Positions 21,510-34,260 are shown, numbered from the stretch's first letter. The stretch is DNA of 64,000 nucleotides from Adiantum capillus-veneris (GCA_014529385.2 CM043953.1:93315342-93379341), one strand, 5' to 3'. Numbers and translations: made by a program. Notes: generated by a model not told the origin, from the sequence alone.

Positions 21510-21639
21510 CTTGTAAAGTAAATGGTTCCTCTTTCTTCCCTAGTGCAAGGGCTGAAATCACATCTCTAAAATCGGGATCAATAGCATACTCATCTATCAT
21601 AGAAGATAGATCATTGTGAGTTTGGAAACCGCATTCACT

Positions 21640-22935
21640 CTCGGCCGTCATGAGAGTGCATTGACTACTTGATTATGCTTGCCAGTAATGTGAGAAATAT
21701 GAAAATGAAATTGCAAAAGAAAATTTTCCCATTTCATTTGTTTGTTGGAGAGCTTGGTTTGCGTCATGAAGTACTTAAGACTTTGGTGATCCGTTCACAG
21801 AATGAAAGGAGTCCCCAATAAATAGTACTTCCATGAGTCTAAGGCATGTAGAACTGCAAGGAGTTCCTTTTCATATATGCCTAGAGCTTACTCAACAGGT
21901 TCGGGCTTAGCCTTTGACTTTCATAGCCTATGGCATGCCCTTCTTGAAGCAAAATAGCTCCAAGGAAATCACCACAAGCATCACATTGGACCTCAAATGG
22001 CTTTGAGAGATCCGGTAGTGTAAGCACAGGTTGAGAGATAAGCTTTTCTTCAAGATTTTTGAAAGCATTGTTCTCTTTGGCAGACCATGTGTCGTTTTTC
22101 TTTGTTAGGTCATGTAATGGTCCTACTATTAGTGAGAACTTTTCTATGAAGCATCTATAGTAATGGCACATACCTATAAAGCTTCTTAACTCATGAAGAT
22201 TCTTTGGTTTAGGCCATCCTATTATTACCTCTAACTTTGATGGATCCATTTGGATGCCATCTATAAAGATAATGTGACCTAAATATTGAATCTCTTGTAA
22301 GAAAAATTCACTTTTCTTTCGATTAACATAAGTTTATTCTCTCTTAGAACTTGAAATATTACCTGGAGGTGTCGCTTGTGTTCATCTAATGAATTAGATT
22401 AGATGATGATATCATCAAAGAACACTCCACTAAACGTTCGGTGAGGCCTGAATAGCTTCTCCATCAAGACATTGAATGTGGCTGGTGCATAGGTCAAGCC
22501 AAAAGGCATGACAATGTATTCATAAATACCAAACGTAGTGTGAAATGCGGTCTTTACAATGTCTTGATCAACTATCCTTATTTGATGATAGCCACTTTTT
22601 AGGTCAATCCTAGCTTATCAAATAGGTCTTCTACCCATGGAATAGGAAACATATTCTTGATAGTGATCCTATTTAGTGCTCTATAGTCGACACACATACG
22701 ATATGTGCCGTCTTTCTTTTGCACTAGTAGCACATGAGAACAAAATGGAGATGAGCTAGGCCTAACCATGCCCTTCTCAACTAACTCATGCACTTGCCGC
22801 ATAATCTCCTCTCGTTGAGCTTGAGAAACTCTATAAGGAGGTTTGTTAGGCGGTGAACTTCCTGGAAGAAGTTCAATTGCATGGTCATCATTGCCTCGTT
22901 TAGGAGGTAGCTCACAAGGGATGGCGTCAATAAAG
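21640..22935 (-). pseudogene. Chromovirus 1 reverse transcriptase and RNase H
   Basis: RT opens with PPYRVSQAQREEIMRQ and ELVEKGMVRPSSSPFCSHVL, then VQKKDGTYRMCVDYRALN. A small deletion with frameshift follows DLFDKLG (about 22600), then [27 protein letters not shown] and the catalytic FFDD box (about 22408-22421), with a stop just after it. The connection and RNase H start (22249-21881) contain HELRSFIGMCHYYRCFIEKF and KPFEVQCDACGDFLGAILLQ. Later RNase H motifs decay towards 21640. The polyprotein is clearly dead. Confidence 0.82.
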
Positions 22936-23050
22936 ACATCTTGAAACCCCTTGAGAAAATTGGATAACTCTAATTCCTTTTGATTGTGTATATTTTCTTT
23001 TGCTAAAACATTAGGTTCTAGGTAGCTCTAGGAGGATCATAGTGGTTGTT
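22936..23050 (-). other. Site of protease deletion in chromovirus 1
   Basis: Between the gag zinc knuckle and the residues just before RT there are only about 115 bp, where a retropepsin domain of some 300 bp or more is expected. No DSG or ILG motif is seen. The related copy at 34.5 kb retains this domain. Confidence 0.6.
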
Positions 23051-24541
23051 CTATTGGGGACAAGCATGGTACGCATGCCCTTGTTCGCCGCACTTGAAAC
23101 ATCGGTTATCCTTGCGATAAAGCTCAAGCTCTTTAGGAAAGAGTTTAGTTTTGCCTTTATAAAGTCCCTTCTCTTTAGGTTTGTTGGAGTTGCCCTTAGG
23201 AGACTTTTGGACATTGTCCTTCCCCTTAGGCTCATTGGAACCCTTGTGTTCAGGGGGCTTAGAGTTCCTCTTAGCCCCTGTTTGGAAATTGATTCGAGAG
23301 GCCACCATAGTATGATGTATTACCGTTGATATCGTGTGTGGCCTTTGGGAGTTGACATACTCCGCCATTTCTTCGGTTAAGCCCGCACAAAATTGTTGCT
23401 TTTGCTCTCCAAAATCCAACTTTTTGAAGACAGTGGCTTTGAGCTGTAGGTCCCAAAACTTGTCTATATATTTGTGGATAGATTCATAGGGAGAGATCTT
23501 TAAGCTTCACCATTCGGGGAGTACTTTGTCTTTGGCATCAGTGGCCAAAAACTGCTTCATAACGGAATCTCTTAAAGCTTTCCATGTTCGTGGAGCTTCA
23601 CCGTTGGCCCGTAGGCTAGACCACCAGGCGGACTTTTGAAAGTGCATAGCTACATGGCATAGCTTAGAGGACTCCGTGAAGCCCTCATCTCCGAACGCCG
23701 CATCAAATTGTTGGATAAAGGCCAAGACTTTGTTCGTAGCACCAAAAGTGCCATCATAGGTAAGGAAAGAGATGCTCTTCCCTCCCTCTTTGAACTTCTT
23801 GAGCTTGGATGACCTCTTCCATGCGGCATAGAATTTCCTATGGCCTCTTCTTTTTGATGGTTCAAAGGTTGCACCATCACTTTCTTCAAAAGATGAAGAA
23901 TTTGAGGAAGATGGAGAAGAGGGTGACCTCTTTCTCGCCTTTTTCTTGCCTTGATCTTCATTGTCTTGACCATCACTTTCATAAGAGGAAGAGGATGAAG
24001 AAGATGGAGAAGAGGGTGTCCATTTTCTTGCCTTTTTCTTCTCTTGCTTTTTGTCATCCCTCTTTGAAGTATGGTGTGGAGAAGTATGCGATGGTCTTCT
24101 CCGTTTTGGAGGTGATGGAGAGCGTTTAGCCCGCTGTCTTTGTGGATCCATCTCCGTCGAGGTGGCGGGAGACTCGCTTCTTTCTCGTTCCTTCGGTGGA
24201 CGCTCTTGAATTCTCCTTTGAGAAGGAGATGCGTCATCAAGGAGCAAATTTATGAGCCCTTCATAGGGATCCTCTTCTTCTTCCCGAATCGGCGAGAGAC
24301 CTCTTTTGGAAGTTTCACAAAGAGGCTTCCTAGGTGCTCTCTTGTCATGGTGGGGAGCTTGGAGAATCCCATGAGCACGAAGCTGCCATTGCACTTCACT
24401 TTGGAGGGATGGATTGCCCATGGCTTGTTGAAGCCTAGAAACAAGATAGTTAACAAGCATCGGGGCATCATTAGTAGCTTGCTCATTAGCAAAATCAAAG
24501 TTATCAACATTAATTTCACTGTCTTTACTATTGTCAGCCAT
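23051..24541 (-). pseudogene. Chromovirus 1 gag
   Basis: Starts at ATG 24541 (MADNSKDSEINVD) and is open to 23507; after a stop the same frame continues to 23051. The N-terminal half has two tandem Ser/Pro/Lys-rich stretches of 30-40 residues (KKKARKWTPSSPSSSSSSS and KKKARKRSPSSPSSSNSSS), probably an internal duplication. The gag core follows (FLTYDGTFGATNKVLAFIQQ, WWSSLRANGEAPRTWKALRD), then a basic region and a canonical CCHC knuckle (CFKCGEQGHAYHAC) at the end. About 490 codons in all, normal for the family. Confidence 0.83.
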
Positions 24542-24945
24542 TCTAAAAAATTTTAGGTGTAAACTATTTAGGTGTACTTTGGCACTTCAAGACCTAGTTG
24601 CTACTCCTCTTTACCCTTTTAGAAAAAGAACTCAAGCTACTGTACCCGTGGCTCGAATACCACAAATTGCAAGGAATAGAAGAGAGGGTCGTTCAACACC
24701 AAAATAGCACCAGCTCCTGTCAAGCTTCTAATAGCTCAATAGTGGTTAAGCCGTAGGCAAGCCCCGTAGGACTCCACTATTAAGACCATAGCTCTCGACG
24801 GTGATGCCCCGTTAACTTCACAAAGGCAAGCGCACTGCAAGGCTGAAAAATCCCTATTCTAATTACTCACATGCAATTCATAGTACCAACCATCTATAGC
24901 TAGCTTCAAGACCTCCCTGCTTGAGCAAGAAAAGAGAAACCTTGT

Positions 24946-24957
24946 GCTCTGATACCA
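24946..24957 (-). promoter_or_regulatory. Primer binding site, tRNA-iMet type
   Basis: Read on the - strand this is TGGTATCAGAGC, the standard plant retroelement PBS complementary to initiator tRNA-Met, one base inside the LTR boundary at 24959. Confidence 0.9.
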
Positions 24958-24958
24958 A

Positions 24959-26542
24959 TGTAACATTTAATGGCCTAATAACTTGTGTGTAGCGGAAAAT
25001 AGCATGAACATAGTGAGCATTTCGTTAGAATAGATTCCTAATGAGATTAACAAGAGTGCTTGGGTGGAGAAAGAAACAAAAAGCATAACACCTAGTTAGA
25101 TAGCATGAACAATAATTCAAAAGAGAGAAATTAAGCAATTGACAACAATTGAGGACCGGATTTGCATGGAGTCGGTCCCCCCTCCAAAAGGCTTTGTATT
25201 ATGGTTTCTCCCATTAAGAGAGACATTTTACAATACAATTTCTTGTGTTCCTTCAATACTAGCTAGTGCAATGAAGATGGAAACTTCATGCACTACAAAA
25301 AACACTTATCAAACACAACATCAATTCCCTCACGGTCTCAGACCCAAGACCTCACACACCTTCAAAGATGGTGAGAGCTAGCGGGGTATGAGAGTAGATT
25401 GAGAGGAAGAAGGAGTATTCTTACGAGAAAGATATACATCTCCTCACATAATCACTCATATTAGCATAGCTTAGCTTAGTAATTAGCATGGTAGAGGAGA
25501 TGAGCATGCATTGAAGCTTTGCTCTTGGCTGGATTTGCATCACAAAGCCAAGAGTTATTGGTGTAGGCCTCCCTTCTCACAAGCTTGGAGTAGGTGGTAA
25601 GCTTTCCATTAAAGCTTGAGAAGGAGAGAGAGTCTTCTTTACTTCACACATGAGCTAGTGTGAGTGTGTAGGTGATAATGCCTTTGAAAAATCAGCCCCC
25701 TCTCTCTCTTGGTCGACCCCTCTTGCTATTTGCTCTTGCTAGCATCCTATTGGACCTCCCCAGGCTTAGCCAATGGTAATTAAGAAGCATAAGTGATAGC
25801 CTTTTGACATGTGTCCCCCTTTCCCCTTTTATGAGAGCTTTAGGTAATTATTTAATTCAACTAAACTCTCATTGGACCCCTTTGCCTCCTAGCCAATAGG
25901 AATCAGGCAAGCCATTGGGCTGATGAATGCTCATTGGTACCCTTGGGAGACTGTCCAATAGTCTTCTAGAGAGCTTAATTCTTATTGGTTCTTTTATTAA
26001 GTGTTTTTTAATTAATTAAACTATATTTACTCTAGCCTAATTCTCATTGCTCCACCTCCAAGGCCATCCAATAGGAATTGGGTACACCTTGTGGGCATAT
26101 GGGCTAGGGAGATGACATGTGTCCCTCATTCCCTTTGTGTGTGTAAAGGGAGCTTGTGTGTGTGAGAGAGAGTTTCTCTCTCATCCCCTACTTGCAAGGC
26201 TGGCCCCCTCCTATGTAGGTATTGCCAAAGACTTTTGGGACACACACAAAGCATCCAACTCCCCCAATGTTTGACCTTTGGACTCAACCTTTGAATTTTG
26301 GAACCTTTGGAAGTCTTAATGGGCTGAACCTTAGGGTCTTTTAAGCCCATTGTTGCACATGGATCTTTTACACATGCCCCCCCCTTTGGATCCCTATTTT
26401 CCCTCCTTTGGATCCCTACTGTGGCCGGTCTGCTAACTTAACCAATATTCTAGCTTTTTCTCCCCTAGCACTTCCCCATATTAAATGATCAGTTTAACAT
26501 GAGAAAATCATTTAGGAGAATTAGATATTGATTATTATGACA
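24959..26542 (-). mobile_element. Chromovirus 1 5' LTR
   Basis: On the + strand it starts TGTAACATTTAATGG next to the PBS and ends TTATGACA, so on the element strand it runs TGTCATAATAATC...TTACA, about 1,584 bp. The left boundary is firm; the right boundary is inferred from the TG/CA termini and from loss of similarity. A diverged copy lies at about 31600-33150. The partner 3' LTR is missing left of 20380, so the element is 3'-truncated. Its right end abuts the 3' LTR remnant of family N copy 1. Confidence 0.72.
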
Positions 26543-26640
26543 ATAATAGCATCTAAACCCAACCATAGATGGTACATTGTCCAAGAAAATGAAGAAAGTT
26601 GTGCATTTTTTGCAGTGCCAATGATGATTTAGCATCATCA
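26543..26640 (-). mobile_element. Family N copy 1, remnant of 3' LTR
   Basis: It ends ATCATCA immediately before CCCCCTCTGAAC. The same polypurine complement follows the full 3' LTR of copy 2 (44686). Only about 100 bp of LTR remain next to chromovirus 1. Confidence 0.6.
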
Positions 26641-27442
26641 CCCCCTCTGAACGCACAGTCATTATGAAACTTTACACAATCTGTACGTTTTTTAGAGATA
26701 TTCTTGGCTAGCATTTTTGTATGTCAAGCTTCTACGTGTAAATCTTCATCCGTAGCACCCATAGGAAACCACCCTTCAAAGCCTCGACATTCATCAAAAT
26801 CGTAGGATTTTCCTTCTCATGCAACCCATGCATAAGTATAGAAGTAAAAATTTCCCAGATAACATGTTCACAATTAGCATGATCTAAACAATCTTCATAA
26901 TTGTCAATGTCATCCTCTACTTCCTCATCTGCATCCATGCTACTTAACAATCCATCGTAAAAAAATCTGGCACCCCCTTTGAATAGGTATTCTCATCAAA
27001 AAATCCATCACAACTATTCAATTCATAGGCTTCACAACCAGATAAGAAAGCATCAATAACTTCGTCTTCATCTTGCCTAGAATCATCAACACCCATCATC
27101 ATGTCTTCAACAACAATCATCAGCTCTTGCAACTCTTCAGACACATCATATGGCACTTATGGACTAACCTACACTTTGTCAAGCACTACATATTTATATA
27201 GCATACATATGTTTTTATCCATGCAATCATCTTCAACCAACTCATTGCTCATAGATCCATATGAGAAATGCAAAGGTTGTACCAACCTCTAAAAAAGCGC
27301 TTCCCTCACGAGAAGCATCATGTTTAGGTAGCTCACATGCATCACCACCACAAAGAAAACTATGTATCCCAACCCTTCGGAACAAGTGCATTATCCATCA
27401 TAGGCATACATACATCATGCATCATCACGGTAGGACTTAGAT

Positions 27443-27990
27443 CATCATCTCCTTCACTAGTATCAAGCAAGTAAGAAAGATCATACACACAAAGCTCACC
27501 CACTGGATCTGTTGTAGATGGTAGCCATGCATCCCTCCTAGAACTATGAAAGTTATGTAGCTTGCTAATATCCCGTGGTTGTGTGAACTATATAACATCC
27601 TCCCTAGCATCATATGAAGAAATGTGAGGAATCAACTTACCCAATTTAGCATAGAGAGTTTCCACTATGTTGACATCATCATCTCCTTCACTAGTATCAA
27701 GCAAGTAAGAAAGATCATACACACAAAGCTCACCCACTGGATCTGTTGTAGATGGTGTAGATCCTCAACATAGTATCAAGCAAGTAAGAAAGATCATACA
27801 CACAAAGCTCACCCACTGGATCTGTTGTAGATGGTAGCCATGCATCCCTCCTAGAACTATGAAAGTTATGTAGCTTGCTAATATCCCGTGGTTGTGTGAA
27901 CTATATAACATCCTCCCTAGCATCATATGAAGAAATGTGAGGAATCAACTTACCCAATTTAGCATAGAGAGTTTCCACTATGTTGACATC
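27443..27990. repeat. Tandem triplication in family N copy 1
   Basis: A segment of about 230 bp (CACTAGTATCAAGCAAGTAA ... to GTTGACATCAT) is present at about 27443-27680, partly at 27675-27757, and again at 27771-27990. The copies look identical, so the event is young compared with the decayed element around it. Confidence 0.9.
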
Positions 27991-28765
27991 ATTTTAGATC
28001 CTCAACATCTTATACATCAGCTTCATCATGAGCTTCAGTCATTTCGTCGTTTTGATCCCCTGATTTTGTTTCCTCATGTACTTCATGTATAGGTTCTTTG
28101 CAAAGTTCACCCTATGTATCTTGAGGTTGTATAGCCTCACCCTCAAATATTCCTACTGCATGTAAGGCATCTGCAAAAACCAACTTTTCATACACTGCTT
28201 TATCTTCATCGTTAGCCTGTAAGTAAGTAGCGTCATGTAGAAGCACTCATCAATCACAGCTTCCAATTTGATCGTACTTGTTCTCAAATATCTGAGTAAT
28301 TTGGTAGACTTTGAATATGTTCTTGATATCTTGCATCATGCTCATCACTTACTTGTAGAATAGCTTTTTTGAAATATTCCCAATTGTCCTCACAGGCTTC
28401 GGTAAGCTCTTGTATCTGCTCCTTCAAATATGAACTCACTAATTGCTCAAAGGATCTAATCATTAACTCTTCTGGTATCCCTCTTGACTTGGTTTCCAAC
28501 TTATAGCACTTTAGGTAGCCCTTTGGATCATAATCATCAAAGACTCGCTTCTCGTGTCGTACACCATATCCAATGATACATCCAAATCTTCACTTATTTG
28601 CTTCTTCATCTTCATGGTTTCCACTTCAAGCAAAGATCCTTGCACCAATTGGAGCATCTTTGAAAATGTGGAATTATTGACTTGCCAAAACCCTTTGCAA
28701 TTAACTCTTCAATCAATTTCATCATCTGTTCTACATTCTCCATCTGCACCTCCCACCCGACTCAT

Positions 28766-28783
28766 TTTGCATCGGGTTCACCA
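28766..28783 (-). promoter_or_regulatory. Candidate primer binding site, family N copy 1
   Basis: The - strand reads TGGTGAACCCGATGC just inside the LTR start at 28788. Copy 2 has TGGTGAACTCGACGC at the same place. It begins TGG as a PBS should, but the matching tRNA was not identified. Confidence 0.5.
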
Positions 28784-28787
28784 AGTA

Positions 28788-28840
28788 TGTCGGGGGCTAT
28801 GGGTTCAAAAGGTGAGTCGAGAAGGTGCAGGGCATTTGGC

Positions 28841-28899
<59 letters not shown>

Positions 28900-30548
28900 T
28901 AGACACAATTGACAACCACTTAACACTTGAATTTGACAGCTTCAATGAGATTTCAAAGCTTGATTGGCCAAAGCGGACCGTTAATGACCTCATTACTTGA
29001 ATTAAGTGATAATTGAGGAGTTCAAGCTCCCTACAATGGGTGAACCTGACTTAACGCATCGGTTAATAGAAAAAAATCTTCAAAAATCCACATAGAAGAA
29101 GGTAGAGAGAGTTCAATGATCTTGATGATGATGAATATGATGATGGAAAATCTCTCCTGTGTTGCTCGTCACTGTTGCAATTGCCTCCAGGAGCTCTCTT
29201 CTTCTCTTGCACGATAAAAACACCAATCGTCCTCCATGCAAAAATTTGTGCCCTTAAGTGCGTGTGTAGCCACTACTTTTCTCAAAATTTCCTTCTATTT
29301 TTAACTTGAGTTTGAATGTGTCTCCTCACCGCTTATTACTATTCTTGGCTTCACTTACCCTTCAAGGCTTGTGGGAGGGCCCCCCTTGTTGTCACCGTGT
29401 CGTGACAAGGGGTGGGGCACACCCCCTTTTCCTCAATAAAAAGAGCTCCCTCTTTGGGCCACAAGAAGAGTCCCCTATGACTTGCCATGTTACCACTATT
29501 CTGTGCGCCACCGTCGACGTCCGCCCGTCACCACCACAGGCAGCATGCAGTGCTGAATTCGATAGCCACCCACAGGAGAGCTCCCAAGCTCTTTGTCTCC
29601 GTTTCACATCCAAATGGGAAACTCATTGTGCTATTTATACATTATTATATACCTCATCAATCTCACATTTGGGTACATCTTACTACCACGTGGCATCACC
29701 CCATGAATTTTACCTCCAGGGCCTCCCAAACTCACCAAAAGAAGCATAAAAAAATGTTTTTTCTTCCTTGTTTCAATCACTTGCCATATGTGGCCCTTTA
29801 ACCCAATGACCAAGCCGTCAGTTCCTATTGAAAGTCACAATCTTGTAATTCAATGCTTGTAGACCTTGTTGCTATCTGACCATTCCGGGCCCACTAACCG
29901 AGGATGCCAAAACTACCAAAAATCATCTGGCATCACACTATCGACAATTATCACCGACCTTGAACTTCAATATGTCGCCAACTTAGAGTCCAATTGACAA
30001 GCCATGAATCCCTATGGCCTTCACACACCGTATAGTCTCCATGCAAACCCTAGCAAGGCTTCAAAAACCTCATATTGCACACTAACTGAGGCAACCAACC
30101 TGGCATAGAACTAGCCCCCGATGAAACTTCAACTCGCAATATATTGGCAACCAGAACTCCGATTACTGATCTAAAAAGACTGACAAGCTCCACAAGATGA
30201 TCACTTTAGGCCGATGCACTCATACCAACTTTGACCCTACATTAACAGCTATCCAATCCGGTACAAATCTACAAAACCATATGAACTTCAAGTTGTTATA
30301 ACTTTCTCATGGTAGCTCTAATTGATGACTGGTAAAGATAGACATGTGGAGCTCCTTGAGCATTACAGTTCTAGTCCATAAACTTACATTAGTGATCACC
30401 TTAAACATACCCACTTTGATCTTCAAAAACATAGTTTTTGGCCCTTTAAAGCCGCATTTGGCATACATTCAACATTAAAACTTGCAAGTCCAGTTGGATG
30501 TTGTCAATGCTATCAACTCAAGAGGTTATCAAATCCTAAGAAGCCATC
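28788..30548 (-). mobile_element. Family N copy 1, 5' LTR (outer end uncertain)
   Basis: Starts TGTCGGGGGC next to the candidate PBS. It aligns in patches with the 3' LTR of copy 2: the AGGAGTTCAAGCTCC and GACCGTTAATGAC region near the start, and the CATAACTTT...TAGCTC...AATTGATGA and TTTTGGCCCTT...AAGCCGCAT...GGCATACATT region near the end. A (GA)n tract occupies 28847-28894. The right part runs into the ORF3 relic at 30549. Confidence 0.6.
28847..28894. repeat. (GA)n microsatellite
   Basis: About 24 GA units inside the family N LTR. Confidence 0.95.
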
Positions 30549-31564
30549 TTGGAGGAGGACCAACAAGAGACTTCCATGGGAGACACAGATACCTTACAAT
30601 TCATGAATTTTGAAGAAACACGAACCACAAACGCAATTCTCCCTGAGCTTGTGGTTACACAAGAAGAAGTTGGACCCTTTGCACCTACAACCAGCTTTGA
30701 CTGCAAACAAAGAAAAATTTCTCAAACAAGAGTATATGACAAAATTGAGCAAATATGGAAGGAGGCAATGCAGTAAGAAGAGAGGATTGTTCATTCAATC
30801 AATGTCAACCTTCTAACACCGGAAAATATCAATGAAGAGTGGCATCAAAAGGCTCTCCCCTACTTGCTAATCAAGTTTGAGGTGCTACAAATTGAAGAAA
30901 GATTACTCAAGGGTCTTGCTGCCAACCCAACAATAGTACATCCTAAGTGGCACAACATCTGGCTGAATTGCACCCAAGGTATCTCATTCTCTACACCAAT
31001 GCACCAATATACATCAAGCAAGATCCGGTGCAGTGCCCAACCCAAGGGTTCACAGCTGGCAAAAGCATGGCATCATTAAAAAAAAAGCAACCTACCTGTC
31101 TCAATTACATGTGATTCCCATTACCACACCAAATAAGCCAACTAAATATTATATGGTGGAGAATCTCTCCTCCATGATACAACTTTTTTGTGGGATAACA
31201 AACTTGTCTTGCATCATGTTGGTCAAGATTTCTAAGTTGCTTCTCATCTGCTTATAGATATTACATTGAGCTAAGTAGACAGATGCCTCCTAGATGTCAT
31301 TCCTTGAGGGAAATCAGAGCATGTGCTATGACTTGTTAGAACAATCATCATCTCTGTGGTTTTTATGCCAAGGTAATGTTCTTACCCTCATACTACATGT
31401 GGACATTCAAAGAGGTGTTCTATATGGGTTTCTTCACTTACAAAAGCAAGATATTTGGCCCAATCGTCGCTAGCTTAAGAGCTCAATTTGTGGGTTACTT
31501 AGCCATTGAGCACAAAAACAAGATTACTATGCATTCCATGTCTACTAAAGATAAAGCACTGTAG
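30549..31564 (+). pseudogene. Relic of ORF3 C-terminus from a related large gypsy element
   Basis: Fragments in several frames match the last third of ORF3 at 15600-16560 in order: EEWHQKALPYLLIKFEV with EWLQPSLPYPLLKYEA, NPRVHSWQ with LPRVRTWK, MIQLFCGITNLSCIMLVKIS with AIKLFSGSPDLTCIMMRKIC, and FLPSYYMWTFKEVFYMGFF with YLPSYYLQAFKEACYTGVL. DNA similarity is low but protein similarity is clear, so this comes from a distinct, older element. It is cut at about 31600 by the LTR of chromovirus 2. Confidence 0.7.
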
Positions 31565-31599
31565 CAAAATTGTGCTAATATCATTAACTATAGTAGAAT

Positions 31600-32707
31600 T
31601 ATATTGACAACATAGAGCATTTTATTAAGGAGATTCCTAATGAAAAAAGAGAGATTGATTGGTTGGAGTCTACAACAAGAAACAACATACTAGTTATTTT
31701 GGCATAAACAATAACTTGAAAGAGAGAGAGGAATTGAGATTGACAATAGTTGAGGAACGGATTTACTTGGAGTCGGTCCCCCATCCAAAAGGAGTTTGTA
31801 TTATAGATTCTCCCATGAAGAGATACTTGTATACAATACAATCTTTGTGTTCCTTAAGACCATTTGGTGCCATGAAGATGGAAAGCTTCATGCACCACAA
31901 TTATGCTTCATGCACACAATAAAAACTTGGCTTGGCCTCAATCCCAAGACCTCAAACACCTTCAAAGGTGAAGAGAGCTAGCGGGGAGTGAGGATGGAGA
32001 AGAAGAAGAAGGATTGTTTTTATGAGAAAGAAGTATTCCTCTCACATTATCTCACTCATAGAGCATAGCATAGTTTAGTAATTGAGATGGAGAAGAAGAT
32101 GAGCATGTTTGGAGCTTGGTACTTGCTAGGATTTGCATTCCATGGTCAAGTGTTTTTGGTGTAGGCTTCTCCACTTCTCCCACACATGAGAAGGAGACTC
32201 TCACATCATGAGTATGCTTGTGTGGGGTACAAGAGTCGGTATTCTCATTGAGTTTCCAAGAATACACTAGGTTGAAGGTTATTAGTCCATACTGGTGGCT
32301 AGCCAATGAATGGCTTTCTTCATATCAAGCAAGAGGGTTAGTCTTGTGATAGGTGTCCTTTATTTCCTCTTTGAAAAGAGAGCTTAATTCTTTAATTAAC
32401 TGAAGTTGAATTCTTATTGGATCTCAAGGTAGGCTAGCCAATAGGATTTAAGCTTGCTATGGGTTGCTTAATTCTCAATGGGTCCCTTGGTAGATTGTCC
32501 AACAGGAACTAAGCTAGCTCATGTAGGGCTCAATTCTTATTGGTTCTCTTTGTGGGCTATTTAATGAGATTTAAGCTTTTTTTTATAGATCTTAATTCTC
32601 CTTGGTCCTTCATATTGGCTACCCATTAGGATTTAGGCTTAATTGTGGACTAGTTAGCTCCGAACCTGACATGTTTCCTTTATGCCTTAAGTGAAAAGGT
32701 GAGCTCG

Positions 32708-32753
<46 letters not shown>

Positions 32754-33150
32754 CTCTCCCTCACCCCCCTACACTTAGGGATCACCCAATGCAAGTAGGG
32801 AGTGCCACTTGACCCACTTGGGATCCATTGCAACCTTCGACTTAGTATTAAAAGGTCTAAATTACCTAGTGTTGGAAATAGTCTTTCCTATTGATCCTAG
32901 GACTAAAGGACTGTAACACTAACCTTGGGAGGCTTTAATGAATCTTACCCTCAGGTCATTTCAAGCTTCATTAAGTTCACATTTCTCTTTGGTAGACTTT
33001 CTCTTTCCTTGGTCCCTTACTGAGATAAGTCTAGCGTCACACATATTGATATGCTAACTCTTGGTCTCTGAATCTCCCCATTTTAAATGGCTAGTTTAAG
33101 ATAATAAAATCATTTGAGAAAGTTAGATATTAAATTTTATTATATTAACT
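31600..33150 (-). mobile_element. Chromovirus 2 LTR, outer end truncated
   Basis: Aligns along its length with the LTR at 24959-26542. Shared blocks include GATTCCTAATGA, GGAGTCGGTCCCCC and AGCTAGCGGGG. The first 50 or so bases are missing. It includes a long (GT)n tract at 32711-32752. On the element strand this is the 3' LTR; CTCTCCCTT just to its right may be the polypurine complement. Confidence 0.65.
32711..32752. repeat. (GT)n microsatellite
   Basis: About 21 GT units inside the chromovirus 2 LTR. Confidence 0.96.
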
Positions 33151-33442
33151 CTCCCTTGAAATCATTGTTGTCCTTGACTATGAGGTAGGAAAGATAAAGC
33201 ATAGTCATTAGTCCATGGTTTCTTTAGGATCCCTTTTTACCTAGTGGTATCTTTCCAAAATGGATGACTAGTCCATTTGGTGCTTGGGAGACTTAGTTGT
33301 TGCAAGCATGTCTACTCTATAGTCCAAATCACTACTCTCATTAAATTGACAAGTTCTACTTGGTGCTTGGGAGACATGGTTTCCACAAACATGATAAGAA
33401 GTATGCATACCTTTAAATTTGTACACAATACATTATATAAAT

Positions 33443-34140
33443 TTACACGTGCTTACTCAAGAGAGTCATTTTAAGCCTTAACAAGGTGCATACTATCCTT
33501 AAGTTGGATTCCTTACATTCATCTAGTATCTTCAAAAGGATAATTATGAAATTAAACAAGATACCATTGGATAATCTTACCATCTTGCAAGACCTTGTCT
33601 TCATGTCATAGGATAGACTCGGATTGGAGTACCTCTTCTTGACCTTCAAATTCCGGAGGATCTTGAATGAAGGCTTCTTGAGGTAGCTCTCTTTTATAAG
33701 GCTTAAGTAAGCTCACATGGAACGATTTTTGTATGAGCCAGTGATCGAGAAAATTCAATTGATAAGCCATCTCATTGATTGGCTAAAGAATTTGAAAGGG
33801 ACCATAATATCTTTTTGCTAGTTTAGCATAATACTTTTAGTGTTCCATAGGATTCTTTCCCGAGGTATGTCTTTACGAAAATTTAGCAAGACCCAATCAT
33901 CTTGCTTGAAGATCAAGGCTCTTCTATGCTTATTAGCAATATCCTTTTGCTTTTGTTGAGAGATAAATATAGCTTCTTTAATCTTTTGAAAAGATTATTT
34001 TAAGTCTCGCCTATATTCATCAGTCATAGCAAATGTACTTTGAGTATCAAAGGGATTTCGGATCTTTCCTCGATGATCTCAAATGGTGCTTTTCCCATAG
34101 AAGTATGTACAGTGTTTTGGTACGCATACTCTAGTAGTAG
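33443..34140 (-). pseudogene. Chromovirus 2 integrase C-terminus and chromodomain remnant
   Basis: The part at about 33660-34140 aligns with the integrase end of chromovirus 1 (20390-20850). Downstream on the - strand (33660-33480), one frame reads DPPEFEGQEEVLQSE, ILCHEDKVLQDGKII and NYPFEDTR, which resembles a chromodomain (E-x-I/V-L, then ...V-K-F/W-x-x-Y-P...D-x-x-W/R). This places both elements among the chromoviruses. Confidence 0.55.
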
Positions 34141-34260
34141 CTTTATAGAATGGTTGTCATCCCCTTGTTTTGTAGGTAACTCTCCAGGGATGTCAGTAAT
34201 GAAAAAAATCTTGAAATTGGTTTATGAAATTATATAACTCTAATTCTTCTTGATTTCCAT
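34141..34260 (-). other. Internal deletion junction in chromovirus 2
   Basis: Sequence matching the integrase core (about 20850 in chromovirus 1) jumps directly to sequence matching the region just before RT (about 22880-22950). RT, RNase H and most of the integrase have been lost. Confidence 0.6.

Larger units (their letters stand above)
26641..28787 (-). pseudogene. Family N copy 1 internal region with unknown acidic protein remnants
   Basis: On the - strand, fragments of an Asp/Glu-rich protein are seen (28499-28284, 27156-26944, 26950-26732). The best-preserved piece contains GIPEELMIRSFEQLVSSYLK, also found in copy 2 at 47066-47383. No protease, RT or integrase domain is recognisable, so the element is non-autonomous. 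The region contains a recent tandem triplication (27443-27990). The polypurine tract (26641-26652) and a primer-site candidate (28766-28783) mark its ends. Confidence 0.6.
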
